This document shows, piece by piece, positions 1 through 4,215 of a stretch of DNA of 7,864 nt (positions are counted from its first letter, which is position 1; each line of letters begins with the position of its first letter). The DNA is from Candidatus Woesearchaeota archaeon. GTDB lineage: Archaea; Nanobdellota; Nanobdellia; Woesearchaeales; GW2011-AR9. The notes under the pieces were generated by a model. It was not told where the DNA came from. It did no database searches and worked only from the letters and a program-made list of their open reading frames with translations. The stretch lies in NCBI GenBank assembly GCA_013204355.1, contig JABMOA010000058.1, positions 1 through 7,864 on the forward strand, written 5' to 3'. The translations under genes were made by a program, and so were the position numbers.

Positions 1-865
1 CAATCCGGCTAACTTCATCAAGTGTCATATCTGGACCACCTGTAATATGGATCAATGCTCCGGTTGCACCTTCATAGTTGATATCTAGTAATGGATTACT
101 TAAAGCTCCTTTTACTGCTTCATCTACACGATTGTTTGTATCGGATGAACCTACACCAATTGCTGCAACGCCTCCATTAGTCATGATTGCTTTTACATCA
201 GCATAATCTAAGTTAACTAAGGAAGGTACTGCGATTGTTTCAACAATTCCTTTAATCATCGTTGCGATTAATTCGTTTGCAACTGCGAAAGCTTGTTGAA
301 TCGGTAAGTTTCCTGCGATTTGTACTAATCGGTTGTTGTCAATTACAATAACTGTGTCTGTTACTTGACGTAGTTGTTGTAATCCAAATTCTGCTTTGTC
401 GCATCTTGCTCTTTCAATGTTAAAAGGCATGGTTACGGTTCCAATTACAATAGATCCTGTATCTTTTGCAACTTGCGCTACAACTGGGGCTGCACCTGTT
501 CCGGTTCCTCCACCCATTCCTGCACATACGAATACCATGTCAGAACCTTTAAGACATTCTTTTAAGATTGCTAAAGATTCTTGAGCTGCCTCTGCGCCTC
601 TGCTTGGAAATCCGCCACAACCTAATCCTCGCGTACAATCTTTCCCAATTAAGAATTTCCGATCAGCACCTGTAATATTAAGATGTTGATGATCTGTGTT
701 GGTTGCAATAATCTCTGCACCTTTGATTCCTTTCTTGTAAAGCCAGCCAACCATATTGTTACCTGCTCCACCAACTCCGATTACGCGGATATTTGCTTGA
801 CCTACTTGGTCAAATTCTTCTTGTTGCGGCATGCTACTCATTGCCCTTTCTACGATAAATTCCAT
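1..865 (-). CDS. ftsZ: Cell division protein FtsZ, archaeal type (3' end cut by window edge)
   Basis: Tubulin-like GTPase that polymerises into the division ring. The window holds 288 codons from ATG at 865; the end of the C-terminal domain lies outside. Visible: glycine-rich nucleotide loop GVGGAGNN (residues 30-37), ATNTD (54-58), the tubulin signature GGGTGTG (118-124) followed by AAP, and the T7 synergy loop NLDYAD (218-223) with N218, D220 and D223, which completes GTP hydrolysis in the next subunit. The C-terminal stretch YEGATGALIHITGG is typical of archaeal FtsZ. The start is supported by a strong Shine-Dalgarno (minus-strand GAGGTGGTG, 871-879) five bases upstream. A later in-frame ATG (residue 9) is less well placed. 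Odd: the loop usually reading GLGAGG-x-PEVG is GLGCGGFPSRG (80-90), with Cys83 and no Glu after the proline. Whether it belongs to the FtsZ1 or FtsZ2 clade was not decided. Confidence 0.97.
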   Translation of the reverse strand, partial: MEFIVERAMSSMPQQEEFDQVGQANIRVIGVGGAGNNMVGWLYKKGIKGAEIIATNTDHQHLNITGADRKFLIGKDCTRGLGCGGFPSRGAEAAQESLAILKECLKGSDMVFVCAGMGGGTGTGAAPVVAQVAKDTGSIVIGTVTMPFNIERARCDKAEFGLQQLRQVTDTVIVIDNNRLVQIAGNLPIQQAFAVANELIATMIKGIVETIAVPSLVNLDYADVKAIMTNGGVAAIGVGSSDTNNRVDEAVKGALSNPLLDINYEGATGALIHITGGPDMTLDEVSRI

Positions 866-870
866 TTTTA

Positions 871-900
871 CACCACCTCTATTTTAAGTCCCTCCGGACT
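871..900 (-). promoter_or_regulatory. ftsZ Shine-Dalgarno with adjacent small hairpin
   Basis: Minus-strand GAGGTGGTG (879-871) is complementary to the archaeal 16S 3' end and sits 5 nt before the ATG. Just upstream, AGTCC-GGAG-GGACT (900-887) can form a 5-bp hairpin whose loop is itself Shine-Dalgarno-like. This could modulate initiation if the longer leader is made; that is speculative. Confidence 0.5.
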
Positions 901-913
901 ATTGCCCCCTAAT

Positions 914-947
914 GTATATTTTATAGGACACAAGTTTTTTTATAGGA
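914..947 (-). promoter_or_regulatory. Tandem TATA boxes for ftsZ
   Basis: On the minus strand the decamer TCCTATAAAA occurs twice (947-938 and 928-919), 19 bp apart. Each looks like a TATA box with a preceding TFB-type element. By archaeal spacing they would start transcripts near 915 and 896, giving ftsZ leaders of about 50 and 30 nt. That fits the presence of a Shine-Dalgarno on this gene. Start sites are inferred from spacing only. Confidence 0.6.
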
Positions 948-963
948 TTATAATCTCCTACTA

Positions 964-1116
964 TCAACCCAAATTAAAAACCAATAACAAACCAAAAACC
1001 AAACTTAACATTAACAGAACTAAACCAGCTGTAATTGTTAACCAAACTTTATTGTGATAGTAGCAAAAGGAACCACCCTTTTAACCAACCCTAGTTCTAG
1101 GTAAAGTATAATTCAT
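964..1116 (-). pseudogene. Possible broken small membrane-protein ORF upstream of ftsZ
   Basis: Reading from ATG at 1116 gives 11 codons (MNYTLPRTRVG), an in-frame TAA (1083-1081), then 38 sense codons to TGA (966-964). The second part is strongly hydrophobic (about residues V-W-L-T-I to V-F-N-L-G) and would make one membrane helix. No ATG, GTG or TTG lies between the TAA and the helix except an ATG inside it. It may be a small membrane protein gene interrupted by a nonsense mutation, or simply the T/G-rich spacer reading as Leu/Val/Phe. The ATG also overlaps a TATA-like sequence, which weakens the gene reading. No family is recognised. Confidence 0.2.
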
Positions 1117-1124
1117 ATATAAAT
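1090..1124 (-). promoter_or_regulatory. TATA-like box and 12-bp palindrome in the ftsZ spacer
   Basis: Minus-strand ATTTATATA (1124-1116) is a good archaeal TATA box with a predicted start near 1094. The perfect palindrome CCTAGTTCTAGG (1090-1101) covers that predicted start, where an operator would block transcription. A transcript from here would have a leader of about 230 nt before ftsZ, or serve the doubtful small ORF. The function is inferred from position alone. Confidence 0.35.
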
Positions 1125-1165
1125 ATTTCTGTTTATGAGAATATAGGATAAAACATAAATTTTGA

Positions 1166-1831
1166 TTATTCAAAATCGTCTTCTTTCTTAAATTTACTGA
1201 CGACAGAACTTGCAATATCTTGCATTGATTCTTTTGCTACATTAACTTTTCTTGCCATAATAGTTGCAATATCATTTAAATATTTAGAAGGATCTCTAAA
1301 TTTATTACGCCAAGAACCAAAATATACAAGTGTTTCTAAAGGATATTTAGGTGGTTTCTCAGGGATTTCTTTAGGAAAGCCTACCGCAATTATAGCTTGT
1401 GGACGAATGTTATGAGGAATCTTACAAGACGCCTTGACAGCTTCTTCATCAAACGCCCCAATCCATGTTGTTCCTAATCCTAATGATTGTGCTTCTAATA
1501 ACATATTTTGTACGGCAGCAGCACAGTTTTGTGTGGTATATAATCGTTCTCCACGTAAGCCATAATACCGTTCAGCTTTCTCTGGTTCCGCACACACTAC
1601 GATTAATGCGCCCGCTAATGCAATCTCATATTGCTCATATGCAGCTACTGCTAAATCCTTTTTTTGTGAGGGTTCTAATACTACAATGAACTTCCAATTC
1701 TGGATATTTCCACTGCAAGGAGCATGCCTACCTGCATCTAATATTTTAGAAAGATAGTCCCAATTTACAAATCTGGGTTCATAACTTTTAATCGTTCTTC
1801 TTGATTTAATTAATTCTAAGATATCGCCCAT
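1166..1831 (-). CDS. Nitroreductase-family flavoprotein
   Basis: Predicted FMN-dependent oxidoreductase of the nitroreductase fold, using NAD(P)H to reduce an unknown acceptor in the cytoplasm; 221 aa. Family marks in order: SRRTIKSY (10-17), whose arginines contact the FMN phosphate; APCSGNIQNWKF (37-48), the usual APS-x-x-N-x-Q-x-W-x-F signature; the helix QNCAAAVQNMLLEAQSLGLG (101-120) followed by TTWIG; and the late AVGFPKEIPEKPPK segment (149-162), where most members close the flavin site. Members often end near residue 170-190. This one has a further charged, probably helical tail (172-221) ending KKEDDFE, of unknown role. The start at 1831 is fixed by a TATA box 29 nt upstream with no Shine-Dalgarno, so the mRNA is probably leaderless. 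It diverges from the winged-helix regulator, a likely control partner. The substrate cannot be read from sequence. Confidence 0.92.
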   Translation of the reverse strand: MGDILELIKSRRTIKSYEPRFVNWDYLSKILDAGRHAPCSGNIQNWKFIVVLEPSQKKDLAVAAYEQYEIALAGALIVVCAEPEKAERYYGLRGERLYTTQNCAAAVQNMLLEAQSLGLGTTWIGAFDEEAVKASCKIPHNIRPQAIIAVGFPKEIPEKPPKYPLETLVYFGSWRNKFRDPSKYLNDIATIMARKVNVAKESMQDIASSVVSKFKKEDDFE

Positions 1832-1855
1832 TTTACGATTAGTAATTATTTTGAG

Positions 1856-1865
1856 TTTTTATATC
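1856..1865 (-). promoter_or_regulatory. TATA box of the nitroreductase gene
   Basis: Minus-strand GATATAAAAA, centred about 29 nt upstream of the ATG at 1831, as expected for a leaderless archaeal transcript. Confidence 0.6.
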
Positions 1866-1902
1866 TTTGTATTTGTGTGTAAAATAAGGCTGAATTCAAA
1901 AA

Positions 1903-1936
1903 TGAACTGGCATTTCAAATTTGAATAACCATTCCA
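1903..1936. promoter_or_regulatory. Candidate operator: long dyad between divergent genes
   Basis: The core TTCAAATTTGAA (1914-1925) is a perfect 12-bp palindrome. Three bases further out on each side stand TGG (1908-1910) and CCA (1929-1931). Across the full 17-bp arms (1903-1919 against 1920-1936) 12 positions pair. The dyad lies 41-74 bp upstream of the regulator start and 72-105 bp upstream of the nitroreductase start, outside both core promoters. That is a site suited to an upstream-binding regulator, most simply the winged-helix protein encoded next door. A smaller palindrome TGAATTCA (1891-1898) lies nearby. Confidence 0.5.
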
Positions 1937-1946
1937 AAAACGAAAT

Positions 1947-1957
1947 ATTGATAAATC
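1947..1957 (+). promoter_or_regulatory. TATA-like box of the winged-helix regulator
   Basis: ATTGATAAATC is centred about 26 nt upstream of the ATG at 1977. No Shine-Dalgarno precedes the start, so a leaderless transcript is likely. Confidence 0.5.
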
Positions 1958-1976
1958 CTAACGATATCCTACTAAT

Positions 1977-2498
1977 ATGCCAAAGGCGGTATTGAAATCA
2001 TTATTGGATCATAAGAAGGCTTCAGTTCTTCGCGTAGTTCTTAGTACGAATGAAGAAATGTATCTTTCAGAGATTGCAGAATTGTCTGGTGTGTCAACTG
2101 CTTCGACGTTTCGGATTCTTAGGGAATTAGTAGATTTGCAGATTCTTGAAAAGAAAGAATGGAAGACTTCCAAGATTTATAGTTCTTTGAAAAACCCAAA
2201 AGTTGAATTTCTCAAAGGATTGTTTGCGGATGAATATGATGGCTTGCAAGATTTTGTCAAAGCCATGGAAGATGTCAAAGGGATATCACAGATCATACTT
2301 CATGGTAAGCAAACCAAAGGAAAAGCGAATGTTCTCTTGATTGGAAGACATATTGAAGTTGGTAAAGTTGATGTGATTACCAAGGCTATTGGGAAGAAAG
2401 GTTTTGATATTAGTTATCTGACCCTTGGAACTGAGCAATATACTCAAATGGCGAAAATGGGTCTATATTCTGAAGAAAAGAAAGTTCTTAAAGAATAA
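1977..2498 (+). CDS. Winged-helix transcriptional regulator with a degenerate nucleotidyltransferase-like C-terminal domain
   Basis: 173 aa. Residues 1-75 form an ArsR/MarR-like winged helix: helix 12-24, EMYLSEIAELSGVS (27-40), recognition helix TASTFRILRELVDLQ (41-55), then the wing EKKEWKTSKIYS. The C-terminal part (103-173) reads like the minimal nucleotidyltransferase fold often fused to such helices in archaea: ISQIILHG occupies the place of the strand before the GS motif, and SYLTLGTEQYTQMAK resembles its late strand and helix. The catalytic marks are lost: GS is replaced by G110-K111 and no D-x-D follows (ANVLLIG instead). It is therefore probably a DNA-binding protein with a non-catalytic sensor or dimer domain. 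The domain link is by eye. The gene diverges from the nitroreductase across a long dyad. Its last codons (AAAGTTCTTAAAGAATAA) are repeated after vapC. Confidence 0.85.
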   Translation: MPKAVLKSLLDHKKASVLRVVLSTNEEMYLSEIAELSGVSTASTFRILRELVDLQILEKKEWKTSKIYSSLKNPKVEFLKGLFADEYDGLQDFVKAMEDVKGISQIILHGKQTKGKANVLLIGRHIEVGKVDVITKAIGKKGFDISYLTLGTEQYTQMAKMGLYSEEKKVLKE

Positions 2499-2499
2499 A
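2481..2499 (+). repeat. 19-bp direct repeat, left copy (3' end of the regulator gene)
   Basis: AAAGTTCTTAAAGAATAAA covers the last five sense codons, the stop codon and one further base of the winged-helix gene. The same 19 bases occur beyond vapC (3297-3312 continuing at 3442-3444) once the palindromic element there is taken out. The two copies bracket the vapBC cassette, like attachment-site or target duplications at a gene's 3' end. Confidence 0.75.
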
Positions 2500-2502
2500 A
2501 CC
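2494..2502. repeat. 9-bp target-site duplication, left copy
   Basis: AATAAAACC directly abuts the left terminus of the palindromic element at 2503. The identical 9 bases abut its right terminus at 2635-2643. Confidence 0.75.
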
Positions 2503-2634
2503 GGCTAATATAAAACCCTCAAAAAGTTTTGTATTAGGGCACGGCACTTATTACGAGAATAGCTTTGCTCTCCTCGTGTGCCTCGTCTACGACAGGGCGC
2601 TAATACAAAAAACTAAGAGGGTTTCATATTAGCC
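2503..2634. mobile_element. Palindromic MITE-like element 1 (132 bp)
   Basis: The termini are 18-bp inverted repeats: GGCTAATATAAAACCCTC (2503-2520) pairs with 2617-2634 at 17 of 18 positions. After a symmetrical 6x6 internal loop comes a perfect 11-bp stem, TTTTGTATTAG (2527-2537) with 2600-2610. Then follow GGCAC (2543-2547) with GTGCC (2578-2582), ACGAG (2553-2557) with CTCGT (2573-2577), and a small AGC/GCT apical stem. There is no coding capacity. The exact 9-bp flanking duplication AATAAAACC indicates insertion by a transposase supplied elsewhere. It sits between the regulator's stop codon and the vapB promoter and could also act as a transcript-end structure. The parent transposon is not recognised. 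Confidence 0.72.
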
Positions 2635-2643
2635 AATAAAACC
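2635..2643. repeat. 9-bp target-site duplication, right copy
   Basis: AATAAAACC, identical to 2494-2502, immediately follows the right end of palindromic element 1. The vapB TATA box begins a few bases later, so the element landed just outside the promoter. Confidence 0.75.
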
Positions 2644-2648
2644 AAAAA

Positions 2649-2667
2649 GTTTATATCTGTGTACACA
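2649..2667 (+). promoter_or_regulatory. vapBC promoter and candidate autoregulatory operator
   Basis: The TATA box GTTTATATC (2649-2657) is centred 27 nt before the ATG at 2680. The perfect palindrome TGTGTACACA (2658-2667) lies between box and start, where VapB or the VapBC complex would repress its own transcription as in other type II systems. The box position also argues for the start at 2680 rather than the in-frame GTG at 2659, which lies inside the palindrome. Confidence 0.6.
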
Positions 2668-2679
2668 TGCATATACGTC

Positions 2680-2904
2680 ATGGGAACTAAAACTATTTCA
2701 ATAATGGATGATGTATATGAAAAGCTTATCTCTTTAAAAAAATCTGATGAAAGTTTTTCTGACCAAATACGAAGATTAACTGAAAAAGGTAATATTATGG
2801 AACTTGCAGGTGCATGGAATGATTTAAACAAATCCGATGCTGAGAAAATGAAAGCAAAGTTATTAGAAAAAAGAAAAGATAGAAGCAGGTTAGACAATAA
2901 TTAA
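2680..2904 (+). CDS. vapB: Antitoxin, VapB family (DUF217-type)
   Basis: 74 aa from ATG at 2680. The N-terminus MGTKTISIMDDVYEKL followed by LKKSDESFSDQIRRL (residues 19-33) is the hallmark of archaeal VapB antitoxins of the DUF217 group: a short strand (TISI) and two helices forming a DNA-binding dimer. The lysine-rich C-terminal region (about 50-72) would wrap the toxin's active site. The upstream in-frame GTG would add seven residues (MYTCIYV) but would place the start only a few bases from the TATA box, so it is rejected. The stop codon is followed by one base and then the vapC ATG, so the pair is transcribed and probably translated together. The cassette lies between two palindromic elements and a 19-bp direct repeat, indicating acquisition. 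Confidence 0.9.
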   Translation: MGTKTISIMDDVYEKLISLKKSDESFSDQIRRLTEKGNIMELAGAWNDLNKSDAEKMKAKLLEKRKDRSRLDNN

Positions 2905-2905
2905 A

Positions 2906-3298
2906 ATGTTTTTAGATTCAACTTTTCTTATTGATTTTTTACGGGGAGAACCTAAAGCTATATCCCTTCTCACAAATAAGGATTCTTCATCACTTTATAC
3001 TTCTGAAATTAATGTGTTTGAATTAATTGAAGGTGCTTATAGCATTAATTGGGATGTTCAAAAACATTTAGAAAAAGTTTATGCCCTCATAAATCGTTTA
3101 AATGTTCTCCCATTTGATCGTAAATGTGCACTTAAAGCTGGAGAAATTGCAGGAAAACTTGCAAGAGAAGGAAAGAAAATAGGTGAAACAGATTGCCTCA
3201 TTGCGGGTGTTGCACTTGCTAATGGGATAACAACCTTAGTTACAGAAAATAAATTACATTTCTCAAGAATTTCAGACCTTGATATCATAGATTATTAA
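2906..3298 (+). CDS. vapC: Toxin VapC, PIN-domain ribonuclease
   Basis: 130 aa, normal for a VapC. This is a metal-dependent RNase whose family members cleave tRNA or rRNA when freed from VapB. Acidic active-site residues are in place: D4 in MFLDSTFLIDFLRG, E39 in EINVFELIEGA, D96 in GETDCLIAGVALANG, and N115 in TLVTENKLHFSRI, where Asp or Asn is usual. The strand-ending DLDIIDY matches the normal C-terminus. The ATG follows the vapB stop by a single base. The catalytic set is intact, so the toxin looks functional. Its stop codon TAA shares bases with the start of the 19-bp repeat matching the regulator gene's end. The RNA target cannot be predicted from this sequence. Confidence 0.93.
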   Translation: MFLDSTFLIDFLRGEPKAISLLTNKDSSSLYTSEINVFELIEGAYSINWDVQKHLEKVYALINRLNVLPFDRKCALKAGEIAGKLAREGKKIGETDCLIAGVALANGITTLVTENKLHFSRISDLDIIDY

Positions 3299-3312
3299 AG
3301 TTCTTAAAGAAT
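3297..3312 (+). repeat. 19-bp direct repeat, right copy (split by palindromic element 2)
   Basis: AAAGTTCTTAAAGAAT (3297-3312) is identical to 2481-2496. Removing element 2 and one copy of its 8-bp duplication joins it to AAA at 3442-3444, extending identity to 19 bp. This copy is noncoding apart from the last two bases of the vapC stop, whereas the left copy is the end of a gene. It also suggests palindromic element 2 arrived after the repeat existed. Confidence 0.72.
3305..3312. repeat. 8-bp target-site duplication, left copy
   Basis: TAAAGAAT abuts the left terminus of palindromic element 2. The same 8 bases follow its right terminus at 3434-3441. Confidence 0.75.
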
Positions 3313-3433
3313 GGCGCTGTCCAGAAAGTCACTATTTTGTATACTACCTGCAATAGGCACATTTTTTCTTTCTCTAGAAAAAATAGGAGTGCCGGCACGT
3401 AGTATACACTTTTAGGACTTTCTGGACAGCGCC
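3313..3433. mobile_element. Palindromic MITE-like element 2 (121 bp)
   Basis: Perfect 18-bp terminal inverted repeats: GGCGCTGTCCAGAAAGTC (3313-3330) pairs with 3416-3433. Inside, after a symmetrical internal loop, GTATACTAC (3339-3347) pairs with 3399-3407. Then GGCAC (3356-3360) pairs with GTGCC (3389-3393), and ATTTTTTC (3361-3368) with GAAAAAAT (3377-3384) at the tip. It has the same architecture as the element at 2503-2634, and the same GGCAC/GTGCC step, but unrelated terminal sequence. An exact 8-bp duplication flanks it and it has no ORF. Ends of the form GG-x-x-CTGT with 8-bp duplications recall the IS6 family; that is a comparison from memory, not a search. Confidence 0.72.
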
Positions 3434-3441
3434 TAAAGAAT
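3434..3441. repeat. 8-bp target-site duplication, right copy
   Basis: TAAAGAAT, identical to 3305-3312, directly follows palindromic element 2. Confidence 0.75.
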
Positions 3442-3451
3442 AAACAAATTA

Positions 3452-3458
3452 TTTTTTT
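3452..3458 (+). terminator. T-run terminator after vapBC
   Basis: Seven consecutive T on the plus strand, about 20 nt after the palindromic element, fit archaeal U-tract termination. The hairpin of the element may assist but is not required. Confidence 0.45.
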
Positions 3459-3477
3459 AAACATATTTTGTAAAAGG

Positions 3478-3486
3478 TATTTTAAA
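3478..3486 (+). promoter_or_regulatory. TATA box of the predicted lipoprotein gene
   Basis: GTATTTTAAAGG is centred about 26 nt upstream of the ATG at 3509, so the start codon is probably at or next to the transcript's first base. Confidence 0.45.
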
Positions 3487-3508
3487 GGATAGGTGTTTTT
3501 GAGAGTTA

Positions 3509-4054
3509 ATGACATATCTAAAAAATAATTGTAAGTATATTGCATTACTTATCAGTTTAATCAGTTGTTCAGATAAAGATAAAGAAGAATCTCACCAAGT
3601 ACCACTTCAAGAAATAGTCATTCAAGAAGAAAAAACAGAAAATAATGAAAGGATCATACAAATTTCTAAGAACACACGATATTTAGAACAATATGATTCT
3701 GAAAGAAATATTGTTTATACTGCAAGAATGGTTGATGAGGGTAAAGGATATAAAACAACATTTTCTCATAGAATTAAATATAAAGATGGTCACGAAGTAG
3801 AACATGAATGGGATATTAATGGTGATGGAAAAATTGATGAATCTACATTAGTTGAATATGGCCCTCATTATATTACAAGAACTTTTATACGCAAAGGATT
3901 ATACTGTCAGAGAGGATTTTGTGAGATTACTCCAACATCTTTAGATGAAATATTCCAGAAGAATGAATCCATTAAGAGATTAGATTTGATCCTTGACTCA
4001 AATAAAAAGAAAACCCCTTTAGATTTAATTTTAGAGAACAAACAACACAACTGA
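3509..4054 (+). CDS. Predicted lipoprotein with an EF-hand-like calcium loop
   Basis: 181 aa, no family recognised. Residues 8-20 are a short hydrophobic segment ending LISLISC, a plausible lipobox with Cys20 as the lipid-modified residue, followed by a charged linker (SDKDKEES). The rest would face outward. DINGDGKIDE (102-111) matches the first nine positions of an EF-hand or dockerin-type loop (D102, N104, D106, D110), but the usual acidic position 12 is Thr113, so binding may be weak. C133 and C138 may form a disulfide. The C-terminus ends in two similar segments, IKRLDLILDSNKK and TPLDLILENK. It is strongly AT-rich and stands alone between the vapBC island and a converging gene whose end it overlaps by 24 bp. 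An upstream in-frame stop close to the ATG fixes the start. Secretion is inferred, not shown. Confidence 0.7.
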   Translation: MTYLKNNCKYIALLISLISCSDKDKEESHQVPLQEIVIQEEKTENNERIIQISKNTRYLEQYDSERNIVYTARMVDEGKGYKTTFSHRIKYKDGHEVEHEWDINGDGKIDESTLVEYGPHYITRTFIRKGLYCQRGFCEITPTSLDEIFQKNESIKRLDLILDSNKKKTPLDLILENKQHN

Positions 4055-4174
4055 CACTATAACCAACACAAATCCTAATACAAACGTACTATAAGAAATC
4101 TGTTCTCCTAAGCTTAATGTACCGAAATTGTTTAATTTCTGGTTCGCAGAATCCATTAATGCTTTAAAATCCAT
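4031..4174 (-). CDS. Small single-helix membrane protein downstream of eS6
   Basis: 47 aa, from ATG at 4174 to TAA at 4033-4031. A soluble, probably helical N-terminus (MDFKALMDSANQKLNNFGTL) is followed by one hydrophobic helix, about residues 30-47 (TFVLGFVLVIVSVVLFVL), that runs to the very end of the protein, so it looks like a tail-anchored or C-terminally anchored protein. It has its own TATA box 26 nt upstream in the 41-nt gap after the eS6 gene, so it can be transcribed apart from it and without a leader. Its last 24 bp overlap the end of the converging lipoprotein gene. It was found by reading the strand, since it is below usual ORF length cutoffs. The function is unknown. A well-formed start, promoter and amphipathic-then-hydrophobic layout make it likely real. 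Confidence 0.75.
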   Translation of the reverse strand: MDFKALMDSANQKLNNFGTLSLGEQISYSTFVLGFVLVIVSVVLFVL

Positions 4175-4196
4175 AAAAGAAGAAAAATAAAAGAAG

Positions 4197-4206
4197 TTTA
4201 TAAAAT
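4197..4206 (-). promoter_or_regulatory. TATA box of the 47-aa membrane protein gene
   Basis: Minus-strand ATTTTATAAA is centred about 26-27 nt upstream of the ATG at 4174, lying in the short gap downstream of the eS6 stop codon. Confidence 0.6.
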
Positions 4207-4215
4207 TAACGATAT

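Noticed and set aside
396..1057. Plus-strand open frames opposite ftsZ (396-584 and 683-1057)
   Set aside because: They lie antisense to a fully conserved ftsZ or run into AC-rich spacer, and have no family features; shadows.
1465..1689. Plus-strand open frame inside the nitroreductase gene
   Set aside because: Antisense to a clear nitroreductase sequence; composition is typical of a mirror frame.
2613..2897. Minus-strand open frame across the vapB promoter and gene
   Set aside because: It overlaps palindromic element 1 and is antisense to vapB; no start signal.
2503..3433. Palindromic elements as integron attC sites flanking a toxin-antitoxin cassette
   Set aside because: The ends lack the AAC/GTT core boxes that attC needs, no integrase is visible, and both elements have flanking target duplications, which fit transposition better.
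3079..3545. Minus-strand frames opposite vapC and across palindromic element 2 (3079-3288, 3285-3545)
   Set aside because: The first mirrors vapC. The second is mostly the palindromic element and shows no protein family.
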